A stretch of 11,467 nucleotides of DNA, from assembly GCA_945911685.1 (NCBI GenBank), contig CAMEAW010000084.1, forward strand, positions 1 to 11,467, in the 5' to 3' direction. The notes beneath the pieces are model-generated. The model was not told where the DNA came from. It made no database searches and saw only the letters and a program-made list of their open reading frames with translations. The position numbers and the translations under genes are program-made. This DNA comes from Bordetella parapertussis. GTDB taxonomy: Bacteria > Pseudomonadota > Gammaproteobacteria > Burkholderiales > Burkholderiaceae_B. Each line of letters opens with the position of its first letter. The first letter of the stretch is position 1. This document shows, piece after piece, positions 1 to 5,647 of the stretch.

Positions 1-21
1 TTTCTAGCGCGAAGCTAGTTT

Positions 22-66
22 CCTTCGTAACAGAAGGCTCTGGCGGCCAAGAGGTATCGACCTTCT
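22..66 (+). promoter_or_regulatory. Leader with two competing hairpins upstream of uppP
   Basis: CCTTC (22-26) can pair with GAAGG (33-37). The same right arm, extended as AGAAGG (32-37), can instead pair with CCTTCT (61-66), enclosing a further CTCT/AGAG pairing (38-41 with 50-53). The two folds are mutually exclusive. A third small hairpin, CTAGC/GCTAG, sits at 4-8/14-18. None is followed by a convincing T run, so this is not a clear terminator. It may be the 3' end of an upstream transcript or the leader of uppP. The stems are short and could arise by chance. Confidence 0.25.
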
Positions 67-127
67 AAAATAGTATAGTTTGCATACCAAGTCTTTTTCC
101 TAAAGACATCACTCATTCATAATTTTC

Positions 128-131
128 AGGA
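128..131 (+). promoter_or_regulatory. Shine-Dalgarno site supporting the GTG start of uppP
   Basis: AGGA lies 8 nt before the GTG at 140. This supports GTG as the true start, since no in-frame ATG precedes the conserved N-terminal motif. Confidence 0.6.
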
Positions 132-139
132 TCCATCGC

Positions 140-970
140 GTGACTGAACAAACGATTTATCTTCTCAAAGCGTTCTTTTTAGGGATTGTCGAGGGTCTAA
201 CTGAATTTTTGCCTATCTCTAGCACTGGGCATTTAATTCTGTTTGGGCACTTGATTGAGTTTTCTTCAAACGAAGCCAAGGTCTTTGAGGTAGTGATCCA
301 GTTGGGTTCGATCTTGGCTGTGATGTGGATCTTTCGGGCGCGTTTGATTCAATTGATCGTGGGTACGGTGCGATTTGACCCCGTTGAGGTCGCCTTTACG
401 CGCAATTTGCTCATTGCCTTTTTGCCGTCTGCCATCGTCGGGTTACTTTTTATCAAGGCCATCAAGGCTTTGTTTTTTCATCCCGGTGTTGTGGTGGTGA
501 CCTTGATCGTTGGTGGCTTTATTATGCTTTGGGTCGAGCGCAACCGACCCGCCTCGGGTATTGACCCGCGTGCGAGCGCACTCACCCTCGAGCAGATCAC
601 TTGGCGGCAAGCGCTTGTGGTGGGGCTATGTCAGTGCTTAGCCATGGTGCCCGGCACCTCTCGTTCGGGCTCGACGATTATTGGTGGCATGCTGTCTGGC
701 ATCCAACGCAAAACCGCGACTGAATTTTCTTTTTTTCTGGCAATGCCAACCATGTTAGCGGCCGCCTTGTACGACACCTACAAACACGCTGGCCTGCTAA
801 GCCAACAAGATATACTTGCGATCGCCGTCGGGTTTGTAAGCGCGTTTTTTAGTGCTCTCTTTGTGGTGCGAGCGGTACTTGCCTTTGTATCGCGCCACAC
901 TTATCGCGTGTTTGCGGTGTACCGCATCATATTGGGCGTGGTAGTGGGAGCTTGGCTATTTTTGGGATGA
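140..970 (+). CDS. uppP: Undecaprenyl-diphosphatase UppP (BacA family)
   Basis: This integral inner-membrane phosphatase dephosphorylates undecaprenyl diphosphate. That regenerates the C55 lipid carrier for peptidoglycan and other envelope polymers, and extra copies give bacitracin resistance. The protein has 276 residues, the normal family length (about 270), and many hydrophobic segments. Both signature motifs are present. The first is the E-G-L-T-E-F-L-P-I-S-S-T-G-H block at residues 18-31, with the catalytic-region glutamates E18 and E22 and H31. The second is P-G-T-S-R-S-G at 171-177, with the essential arginine R175. The start is a GTG with an AGGA Shine-Dalgarno 8 nt upstream. The gene stands alone, with the next gene convergent 52 bp away, and has no obvious link to the acyl-CoA genes that follow. 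Assignment is firm. Confidence 0.97.
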   Translation: MTEQTIYLLKAFFLGIVEGLTEFLPISSTGHLILFGHLIEFSSNEAKVFEVVIQLGSILAVMWIFRARLIQLIVGTVRFDPVEVAFTRNLLIAFLPSAIVGLLFIKAIKALFFHPGVVVVTLIVGGFIMLWVERNRPASGIDPRASALTLEQITWRQALVVGLCQCLAMVPGTSRSGSTIIGGMLSGIQRKTATEFSFFLAMPTMLAAALYDTYKHAGLLSQQDILAIAVGFVSAFFSALFVVRAVLAFVSRHTYRVFAVYRIILGVVVGAWLFLG

Positions 971-978
971 TCGTGCGC

Positions 979-990
979 CGCGGTAATCGC
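979..990 (+). repeat. Copy 1 of a GCRGTAATCG motif in a convergent gap
   Basis: CGCGGTAATCGC at 979-990 is identical to 5622-5633. A ten-base one-mismatch version (GCAGTAATCG) occurs at 3263-3272. All three lie on the plus strand in short gaps between convergent genes, 8 to 60 nt after a plus-strand stop codon. No function is known to me. The remainder of the 52-bp gap (971-1022) shows no T-tailed terminator. Confidence 0.35.
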
Positions 991-1022
991 TTGAAACGGC
1001 TACCGGTTGCCACGTAAAACAA

Positions 1023-2018
1023 TTACTCAGCAGTGACGCCTGAGTCTTGAATAATTTTTTTCCATTTGTCGCTATCGCGCTTAATAAACGCGGCAAATTC
1101 TTCTGGCGTGTTTGACATTGGGACTAGTCCGATCTCTTGAAAACGTGTTCGCAAGTTGGGATCTTGAATCGCCTCGTTTATGGCTCGACTCAATCGCTGA
1201 ATAATCGGGGCTGGTGTGCCAGCCGGTGCCGAGATGCCATACCAATTATGGATCTCAAAATCTTTCATCCCCGCTTCAGTCATGGTGGGTACGTCTGGAA
1301 ATAAAGCGAAGCGTTTGCTTGACGCTAGGGCAATCGCCTTCAGTCTCCCCGCACGGATATGACTTAGCCCACCGGGGATTGTCAAAAACTCTAACTGAGT
1401 GCGACCAGCGACCAAATCGATTACAGCTTGAGCACCGCCCTTGAACGGGATGTGGTTGATCCGCACGCCCGCTTGTAGCCTGAAGAGTTCACCTGCCAAG
1501 TGATCGGCGCCACCGGTACCCGACGAGCCAAAAAATACCTTATCAGGATTGGCCTTCAGATAGGCGATTAACTCAGCTAAATTATTGGCGGGTATTGAGG
1601 GGTGAATCGCCAAGATTAAAGGGGCATCGGCCATTAACGAGACAGGTGCAAAGTCTTTTTGTGCGTTGAACGCAAGATTTTTGTACAGATGCGGATTAAT
1701 CGCGATTGGGCCTGCGTAGGCCATTAAATAGGTGTAGCCGTCCGGGGCAGCTTTGGCCACAAAGTCGGTGCCGATGTTGCCGCCACCGCCCGCTTTGTTT
1801 TCAACCATCATGGTTTGACCCAGTGAGGTCGTTAACAGTTGTGCAATGCTGCGGACCGTGATGTCTGAGGCGCCCCCGGCGACGTAAGGGACAACAAATC
1901 GCACTGGCTTGGTCGGCCAGGCTTCGCTGACTTGGGCAGCCACAGGCTGACTCAGCAGGGCAAGACCACTAAAAATAAGACTGACAATACGTGAGCAAAA
2001 ATAGTGAGTGATATTCAT
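1023..2018 (-). CDS. Bug/TctC-family periplasmic solute-binding receptor 1
   Basis: This is a tripartite tricarboxylate transporter receptor of the Bug family: a periplasmic protein that binds a small carboxylated compound for a TctAB-type permease or for sensing. The 331 residues start with a signal peptide (hydrophobic stretch about 10-27, likely cleavage after VAA near 28). The family landmarks follow: the W-P-T-K-P-V-R strand at 34-40, the ligand-loop G-G-A-S-D at 48-52 with D52, E-N-K-A-G-G-G-G-N-I-G at 73-83, and A-P-D-G-Y-T at 91-96. The C-terminus ends in the usual DSGVTAE-type tail. The ATG has only a weak GAGA Shine-Dalgarno. The gene is monocistronic, convergent with uppP and divergent from the FAH-family gene, with which it shares a 315-bp control region. 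That hints, without proof, that the two serve one substrate. No TctA or TctB is nearby. Confidence 0.93.
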   Translation of the reverse strand: MNITHYFCSRIVSLIFSGLALLSQPVAAQVSEAWPTKPVRFVVPYVAGGASDITVRSIAQLLTTSLGQTMMVENKAGGGGNIGTDFVAKAAPDGYTYLMAYAGPIAINPHLYKNLAFNAQKDFAPVSLMADAPLILAIHPSIPANNLAELIAYLKANPDKVFFGSSGTGGADHLAGELFRLQAGVRINHIPFKGGAQAVIDLVAGRTQLEFLTIPGGLSHIRAGRLKAIALASSKRFALFPDVPTMTEAGMKDFEIHNWYGISAPAGTPAPIIQRLSRAINEAIQDPNLRTRFQEIGLVPMSNTPEEFAAFIKRDSDKWKKIIQDSGVTAE

Positions 2019-2333
2019 ATTGTCTCGGTGATCTTTTTAGTTATTCAAAGGGTTCTCGCAGCCACCTACGCGGGAGCCTAATCGTCTGACCGCGCACGTA
2101 GGCCTAATACGACTTTAGCAGGCGGCTTGCTCTTCGTCTACAGGCTCACTGATGAGTCGACTGGCGGCTGTTAGCCTGAGCCTATGAGCGGATGATGCAG
2201 AAGGGTGTCCGAGGCATGGTGGCGTGCTGCCGCTTTGCGATTCACCCGATTTAGGAGTAACTTCTTGCAAGTTCAAAAACCGTGGGTCAGTGCCCGAGCG
2301 TATTGACCTTATTCACTCCCCCAAGGAAGCCCG
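2019..2333. other. 315-bp divergent intergenic region with clustered inverted repeats
   Basis: This gap separates Bug receptor 1 (-) from the FAH-family gene (+). No convincing coding sequence is present. Three stem-loops lie in a row. First, CCTACG/CGTAGG at 2065-2070/2097-2102 continues inward as CGG/CCG after a 4-nt bulge. Second, AGCAGG/CTTGCT at 2117-2122/2126-2131 has a 3-nt loop and one G-U pair. Third, AGGCTCA/TGAGCCT at 2142-2148/2177-2183 encloses a 4-bp hairpin at 2166-2169/2173-2176 that abuts the outer stem. Both promoters should lie here, but I could not find a persuasive -35/-10 pair for either gene. The structures may be operators, an RNA leader or chance. Confidence 0.4.
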
Positions 2334-3203
2334 ATGCGTTTATTTAGTTATCAAGACCAAAGCCAGCAAAAGCGTGTTGGCTTATTGCGAGCCAAAGATT
2401 CAAGCGAGTTCATCGACCTTGCGTCAACCGATGCTAGCTTGCCCAAGACGCTACTCGAAGTGATCTCAACAACGGGTGCAATGACGCGTATTGCTGAGTT
2501 GGCAAAAAGCTCAACCGCTTCGATCAAATCGGTTCAGGGTATCAAGTTTATTCCGTTAGTGGACAACCCAACCAAAATCATCTGTTTGGGCCTGAACTAC
2601 GCTGACCACGCAGCTGAGGGTGGGCACGCTCGCCCAGAGTATCCAAGTTTCTTTATGCGTGGCCCGAGCTCAATGGTGGGTCACCTGCAGCCAATGATTC
2701 GCCCTAAGGTTTCTAACAAGTTTGACTATGAGGCCGAGCTCGCGTTCGTGGTGGGTAAGCGCGCGAAGCATTTGACTGCAGCAAACGCCTTGGATTGTTT
2801 GGCCGGCTACAGCGTTTTTAACGATGGCAGTTTGCGTGATTATCAGCGCAAGTCAACGCAATGGACCATCGGCAAAAACTTTGACGCGACAGGTGGCTTT
2901 GGTCCTTGGTTGGTGACGCCCGACGAATTGCCCCGCGCAGCCGATGGCCTGCGGATCCAGTCGCGTCTGAATGGTCAGATCATGCAAGATGCCAACACCA
3001 AGAATTTTTTGTGGGGCATCGTTGAAACACTGGTGTTGATTACTGAGTGCATGACCTTAGAGCCGGGCGATGTCGTCATTACCGGCACGCCTGCAGGTGT
3101 GGGCTACGCCAGAAAACCCCCTGTGTTTATGAAAGCAGGCGATACGATTGAAATCGATATTGAAGGTGTGGGTGTATTGAGTAACCCGATTGCCGACGAG
3201 TAA
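2334..3203 (+). CDS. Fumarylacetoacetate hydrolase (FAH)-family protein
   Basis: This is a metal-dependent C-C bond hydrolase or lyase of the FAH superfamily. Members cleave or decarboxylate beta-diketo or 2-keto acids such as acylpyruvates, ureidoglycolate-like compounds or 2-hydroxyhepta-dienedioate. The 289-residue size is that of the short bacterial single-domain type, not true fumarylacetoacetase (about 420). A divergent N-terminal lid precedes the FAH fold. The fold is marked by C-L-G-L-N-Y-A-D-H at 84-92, the metal ligands E133 and E135 in D-Y-E-A-E-L, D164 in F-N-D-G-S, G-K-N-F-D at 180-184 and T-G-T-P-A-G-V-G at 250-257. The catalytic set appears complete. The ATG has AAGGA six to seven nt upstream. 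The gene is divergent from Bug receptor 1 and followed by a strong terminator, so it is probably transcribed alone. The substrate cannot be assigned. Confidence 0.92.
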   Translation: MRLFSYQDQSQQKRVGLLRAKDSSEFIDLASTDASLPKTLLEVISTTGAMTRIAELAKSSTASIKSVQGIKFIPLVDNPTKIICLGLNYADHAAEGGHARPEYPSFFMRGPSSMVGHLQPMIRPKVSNKFDYEAELAFVVGKRAKHLTAANALDCLAGYSVFNDGSLRDYQRKSTQWTIGKNFDATGGFGPWLVTPDELPRAADGLRIQSRLNGQIMQDANTKNFLWGIVETLVLITECMTLEPGDVVITGTPAGVGYARKPPVFMKAGDTIEIDIEGVGVLSNPIADE

Positions 3204-3262
3204 CTGAAAAATACTCTAGGCCAATCAGATCGCTGGTCAGGTTGCTTCAGATAACCGCCAAT

Positions 3263-3272
3263 GCAGTAATCG
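3263..3272 (+). repeat. Copy 2 (variant) of the GCRGTAATCG motif
   Basis: GCAGTAATCG differs by one base from the copies at 980-989 and 5623-5632. It is followed by TTTTGAAC, which resembles CTTGAAAC after copy 1. It lies between the FAH stop codon and the terminator at 3287-3323. Confidence 0.25.
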
Positions 3273-3286
3273 TTTTGAACGCCATA

Positions 3287-3323
3287 AAAAAGCTCGGCAC
3301 CTTTAAAAGGTGTCGAGCTTTTT
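3287..3323 (+). terminator. Strong, probably bidirectional intrinsic terminator
   Basis: A 17-bp stem pairs 3287-3303 with 3307-3323 around a 3-nt loop (3304-3306). It contains a GCTCG/CGAGC base, CACC/GGTG middle and A5/T5 flanks. The single irregular pair, 3297/3313, is G-U in plus-strand RNA but A-C in minus-strand RNA, so termination should be slightly better on the plus strand. It sits 84 nt after the FAH stop and about 90 nt after the convergent CoA-transferase stop, so it can insulate both genes. Confidence 0.88.
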
Positions 3324-3376
3324 ACTGATGCTGGACTGAAGCGATCGATCCCCTCTCGAGGTTCGCGCAGTAGTCA

Positions 3377-3397
3377 GCCCCATCCTATAGATGGGGC
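3377..3397 (-). other. 8-bp hairpin just past CoA-transferase 1
   Basis: GCCCCATC and GATGGGGC pair perfectly (3377-3384 with 3390-3397) around a CTATA loop. It is 15 nt beyond the stop codon of the minus-strand CoA-transferase gene and lacks a T run on that strand. It could stabilise the mRNA 3' end after read-through stops at the main terminator. Confidence 0.4.
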
Positions 3398-3412
3398 GTA
3401 CATCAAAAAATA

Positions 3413-4609
3413 TTACAGCACGCCTTGTTCGTAAAACTTGGCGATTTCTTCAGGTGTGTAGCCAACCTCGGCTAAGACTTCAGACGTATGCTCGCCCCAC
3501 TGAGGTGCAGTGGTTACGACGTCGGCCGGTGTGCGGCTCAGTATGGCAGGCTGGGTAATAAATCCTTTTTGCTTACCTTGCTTGTCATCCACCATCTTCG
3601 AGATGTGCGATTGCTTGATGTGCTCATCGGCAAACATTTCGGGCACGTTATAAACCGGGCCTGCAGGTACGCCTGCATTGTTCAGATTTTCAACCCAATA
3701 TTGCACGGTGTTGGTACGAAACACTTCGTTGAGTGCTTTGTTGCACTTTGCGCGATTCACCGCGCGGGTCTTTTCGTTAGAAAAGTCAGGGTCTGCCATC
3801 CAATCTGGGCGCTTGGCGAGTTCGCACAAACGGACCCAATTACCTTGACCTGAAGCGCCTAAGTTAAAAACGCCATCACTGGCCTCAAACAAACCCATTG
3901 GGCTTGAGGTGGGGTGGTCGTTACCCGCTTGGCCTGCGACATCACCTTCATTGAGGTAACGCGCCGCCTGAAAATCCATCATCGCAATTTGAGCGTGCAA
4001 CAGTGAGGCGTGCACCCATTGACCCTTGCCTGAACGCTCGCGCTCAAGCAGCGCGGTCAGAATGCCAATGCCGGCATAGAGGCCTGCACTCATGTCGGCC
4101 ACTGCTAAGCCAGCCCGCACGGGCCCTTGACCGGGGATGCCAGTGACTGACATCAAACCGCCCATGCCTTGCATGATCTGGTCAAAGCCAGGGCGCGAGG
4201 CGTAGGGGCCTTCTTGGCCATAGCCCGAGATGCTAGCCAAAATAATGCGTGGGTTCACTTTAGCCAGTGATTCATAATCAACGCCCAAGCGGTTTTTAAT
4301 ATCTGGACGCCAGTTTTCAACGACAACGTCGGCGGTTTTGACCAAGCGCATCATGATGTCGAGTGCGCCAGGCTTTTTGAGGTTCAGTGTCATTGCCCGC
4401 TTGTTGCGGTTTAAATTTTGAAAGTCGCCACCTTCGCGGTTGGCGGCAAACATGCCTTCGTTAGGGTCGACGCCTTTGGGCGGCTCAATGCGGATCACAT
4501 CTGCGCCGAAGTCGGCGAGCAGGCGCACACAGTTTGGGCCCGCGCGTACGCGAGACATATCGAGAACTTTGAGGTTTGATAGTGCTGAAGAAGCCTGAAT
4601 TTTTGACAT
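3413..4609 (-). CDS. Class III CoA-transferase (CaiB/BaiF family) 1
   Basis: A cytoplasmic family III CoA-transferase, which moves CoA between an acyl-CoA donor and a carboxylic acid through an aspartyl mixed anhydride. The reading frame is open back to 4720, but I place the start at ATG 4609. That gives 398 residues, the family norm, and the preceding 37 residues are non-homologous-looking leader beyond the promoter. Family landmarks are L-S-N-L-K-V-L-D near 10-17, the G-A-D-V-I-R-I-E strand at 35-42, N-R-N-K-R at 67-71, V-E-N-W-R-P at 97-102, S-I-S-G-Y-G at 126-131, the catalytic D172 in A-D-M-S-A-G, and T-G-I-P-G-Q-G-like glycine loops. No good Shine-Dalgarno precedes 4609. It is divergent from the crotonase gene, sharing overlapping promoters. 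The acid substrate is unknown. Confidence 0.92.
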   Translation of the reverse strand: MSKIQASSALSNLKVLDMSRVRAGPNCVRLLADFGADVIRIEPPKGVDPNEGMFAANREGGDFQNLNRNKRAMTLNLKKPGALDIMMRLVKTADVVVENWRPDIKNRLGVDYESLAKVNPRIILASISGYGQEGPYASRPGFDQIMQGMGGLMSVTGIPGQGPVRAGLAVADMSAGLYAGIGILTALLERERSGKGQWVHASLLHAQIAMMDFQAARYLNEGDVAGQAGNDHPTSSPMGLFEASDGVFNLGASGQGNWVRLCELAKRPDWMADPDFSNEKTRAVNRAKCNKALNEVFRTNTVQYWVENLNNAGVPAGPVYNVPEMFADEHIKQSHISKMVDDKQGKQKGFITQPAILSRTPADVVTTAPQWGEHTSEVLAEVGYTPEEIAKFYEQGVL

Positions 4610-4691
4610 GATGTTCGATTTAGATTGAAAGGCAAAGGCGGTCGGGCAGATTTTTCTGTAATTTCGAGTGTACTGCCGACTTTCGAAGTCT

Positions 4692-4720
4692 TTTATATGT
4701 TGCTTTCGGTGTTTTTGCAA
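4692..4720 (-). promoter_or_regulatory. Sigma-70-like promoter for CoA-transferase 1
   Basis: Read on the minus strand, TTGCAA (4720-4715) is followed by a 17-nt spacer and TATAAA (4697-4692). The matches are 4 of 6 at -35 and 5 of 6 at -10 with ideal spacing. Transcription would begin near 4685, giving a leader of roughly 75 nt before ATG 4609. It would also start inside the longer open frame, which argues against the 4720 start codon. Confidence 0.6.
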
Positions 4721-4728
4721 GTGATACT
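4700..4728 (+). promoter_or_regulatory. Sigma-70-like promoter for the crotonase gene, overlapping the opposite promoter
   Basis: TTGCTT (4700-4705), a 17-nt spacer and GATACT (4723-4728) lie in good position for the GTG start at 4773, giving a leader of about 38 nt. Matches are modest (3 of 6 and 4 of 6). The element occupies almost the same DNA as the minus-strand promoter at 4692-4720. Confidence 0.4.
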
Positions 4729-4760
4729 GCTAGACTAACAACGATTAACAATGTCCAAAA

Positions 4761-4765
4761 AGGGG
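4761..4765 (+). promoter_or_regulatory. Shine-Dalgarno site deciding a GTG start
   Basis: AGGGG lies 7 nt before GTG 4773. The nearer upstream ATG at 4751 is in another frame, so GTG is the start. Confidence 0.7.
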
Positions 4766-4772
4766 AATTTTC

Positions 4773-5588
4773 GTGGCCGAGTCAAGTACAGAGAAAAAAA
4801 TCATCGTCGGCAGCATCATTGCCGAGAAAAAGGGCGCGATCGGTACGATCCTGATCTCGAACCCCAACAAAATGAACGCCATGTCCGTGCAGATGTGGAC
4901 AGACCTGCCAAAAGCGATTCGGGCGTTTGACGCCGATCCAGAAGTGCGGGTCATTGTGATTGTCGGGCAGGGCGAAAAGGCCTTTGTGTCGGGCGCTGAT
5001 ATTTCTCAGTTCGATACCTTGCGTGCCTCGCCAGAAACCCAGTTGGCTTACGAAGACGCGGTGTCAGACTCAATGAATGCCCCAGTCGAGTGTTCAAAGC
5101 CAGTGATTGCGCAAATCCGCGGCTTCTGTTTTGGCGGTGGCTTAGGCCTTGCCGCAGCCTGCGACATTCGCATTTGCACAGAAGATGCAACCTTCAGAAT
5201 GCCCGCCGCACGCTTAGGCTTGGGCTACGGTCATAAAGGTATCAATCGCTTCACGAACATTATTGGCCTGGCCAACGCCACCGATATCTTTGTGACAGCA
5301 CGTCGTTTCGATGCGCATGATGCACTGCGCATGGGCTTTGTGTCGCGCGTGTGCAAGGGTAACGAGATCAATGCCGTGATCGCTGAATACACCAAGCTGA
5401 TTGCTGAAAATGCACCGTTAACCGTGGCGGCTAGCAAGTTCAATATTCGTCAGGTGTGTGCTCAACCAGAAGAGCAAGACCTTAAACGTGCTGTTGAAAT
5501 GGTGAAGGCATGCTTTGCTAGTGACGATTTCAAAGAGGGCCGTGCTGCGTTCTTAGAAAAACGCCCCGCGCAATTTAAGGGTCGCTAA
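4773..5588 (+). CDS. Enoyl-CoA hydratase/isomerase (crotonase)-family protein lacking both classical glutamates
   Basis: A 271-residue cytoplasmic crotonase-fold protein that should act on an acyl-CoA thioester. The CoA/oxyanion-hole elements are intact: F-V-S-G-A-D-I at 71-77 and G-F-C-F-G-G-G at 117-123, then A-A-A-C-D-I-R at 127-133. The two acid/base glutamates of true enoyl-CoA hydratase (E144 and E164 in the rat enzyme) are replaced by G125 in G-G-G-L-G-L and A145 in M-P-A-A-R-L-G. Simple 2-enoyl-CoA hydration is therefore unlikely. Isomerisation, decarboxylation, hydrolysis or ring chemistry with other residues is more plausible. Y152 and H154 in G-Y-G-H lie near the site. The final third is the helical trimerisation region. 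The start is GTG with a good AGGGG site. The gene is divergent from CoA-transferase 1, suggesting a shared pathway. Confidence 0.9.
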   Translation: MAESSTEKKIIVGSIIAEKKGAIGTILISNPNKMNAMSVQMWTDLPKAIRAFDADPEVRVIVIVGQGEKAFVSGADISQFDTLRASPETQLAYEDAVSDSMNAPVECSKPVIAQIRGFCFGGGLGLAAACDIRICTEDATFRMPAARLGLGYGHKGINRFTNIIGLANATDIFVTARRFDAHDALRMGFVSRVCKGNEINAVIAEYTKLIAENAPLTVAASKFNIRQVCAQPEEQDLKRAVEMVKACFASDDFKEGRAAFLEKRPAQFKGR

Positions 5589-5606
5589 TCACTCAGACCA
5601 AGGTGG

Positions 5607-5626
5607 CCGCGCGTACCTCGGCGCGG
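5607..5626. other. Small hairpin in the convergent gap
   Basis: CCGCGC (5607-5612) pairs with GCGCGG (5621-5626) around an 8-nt loop, 19 nt after the crotonase stop. No T run follows, so it is at best a weak terminator. It overlaps copy 3 of the GCRGTAATCG motif. Confidence 0.3.
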
Positions 5627-5633
5627 TAATCGC
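5622..5633 (+). repeat. Copy 3 of the GCRGTAATCG motif
   Basis: CGCGGTAATCGC here is identical to 979-990. It lies 34 nt beyond the crotonase stop codon in a gap between convergent genes, the same setting as the other two copies. Confidence 0.35.
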
Positions 5634-5647
5634 CCTTGCTCTTAACC

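Noticed and set aside
2149..2156. CTGATGAG, the core box of a hammerhead ribozyme
   Set aside because: No GAAA box or matching stem II/III follows in the required order. The octamer is explained by the nearby inverted repeat loop.
2224..2463. Plus-strand open frame overlapping the FAH gene start
   Set aside because: It overlaps the FAH gene in another frame, has no recognisable domain and no ribosome site. The FAH frame is clearly the coding one.
2334..3203. Naming the FAH-family gene as true fumarylacetoacetase
   Set aside because: At 289 residues it is the short bacterial type, and no tyrosine or homogentisate pathway genes are adjacent.
4610..4720. 37-residue N-terminal extension of CoA-transferase 1
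   Set aside because: It lies across a good minus-strand promoter, would begin upstream of the predicted transcript start, and does not resemble the family, which begins near L-S-N-L-K-V-L-D.
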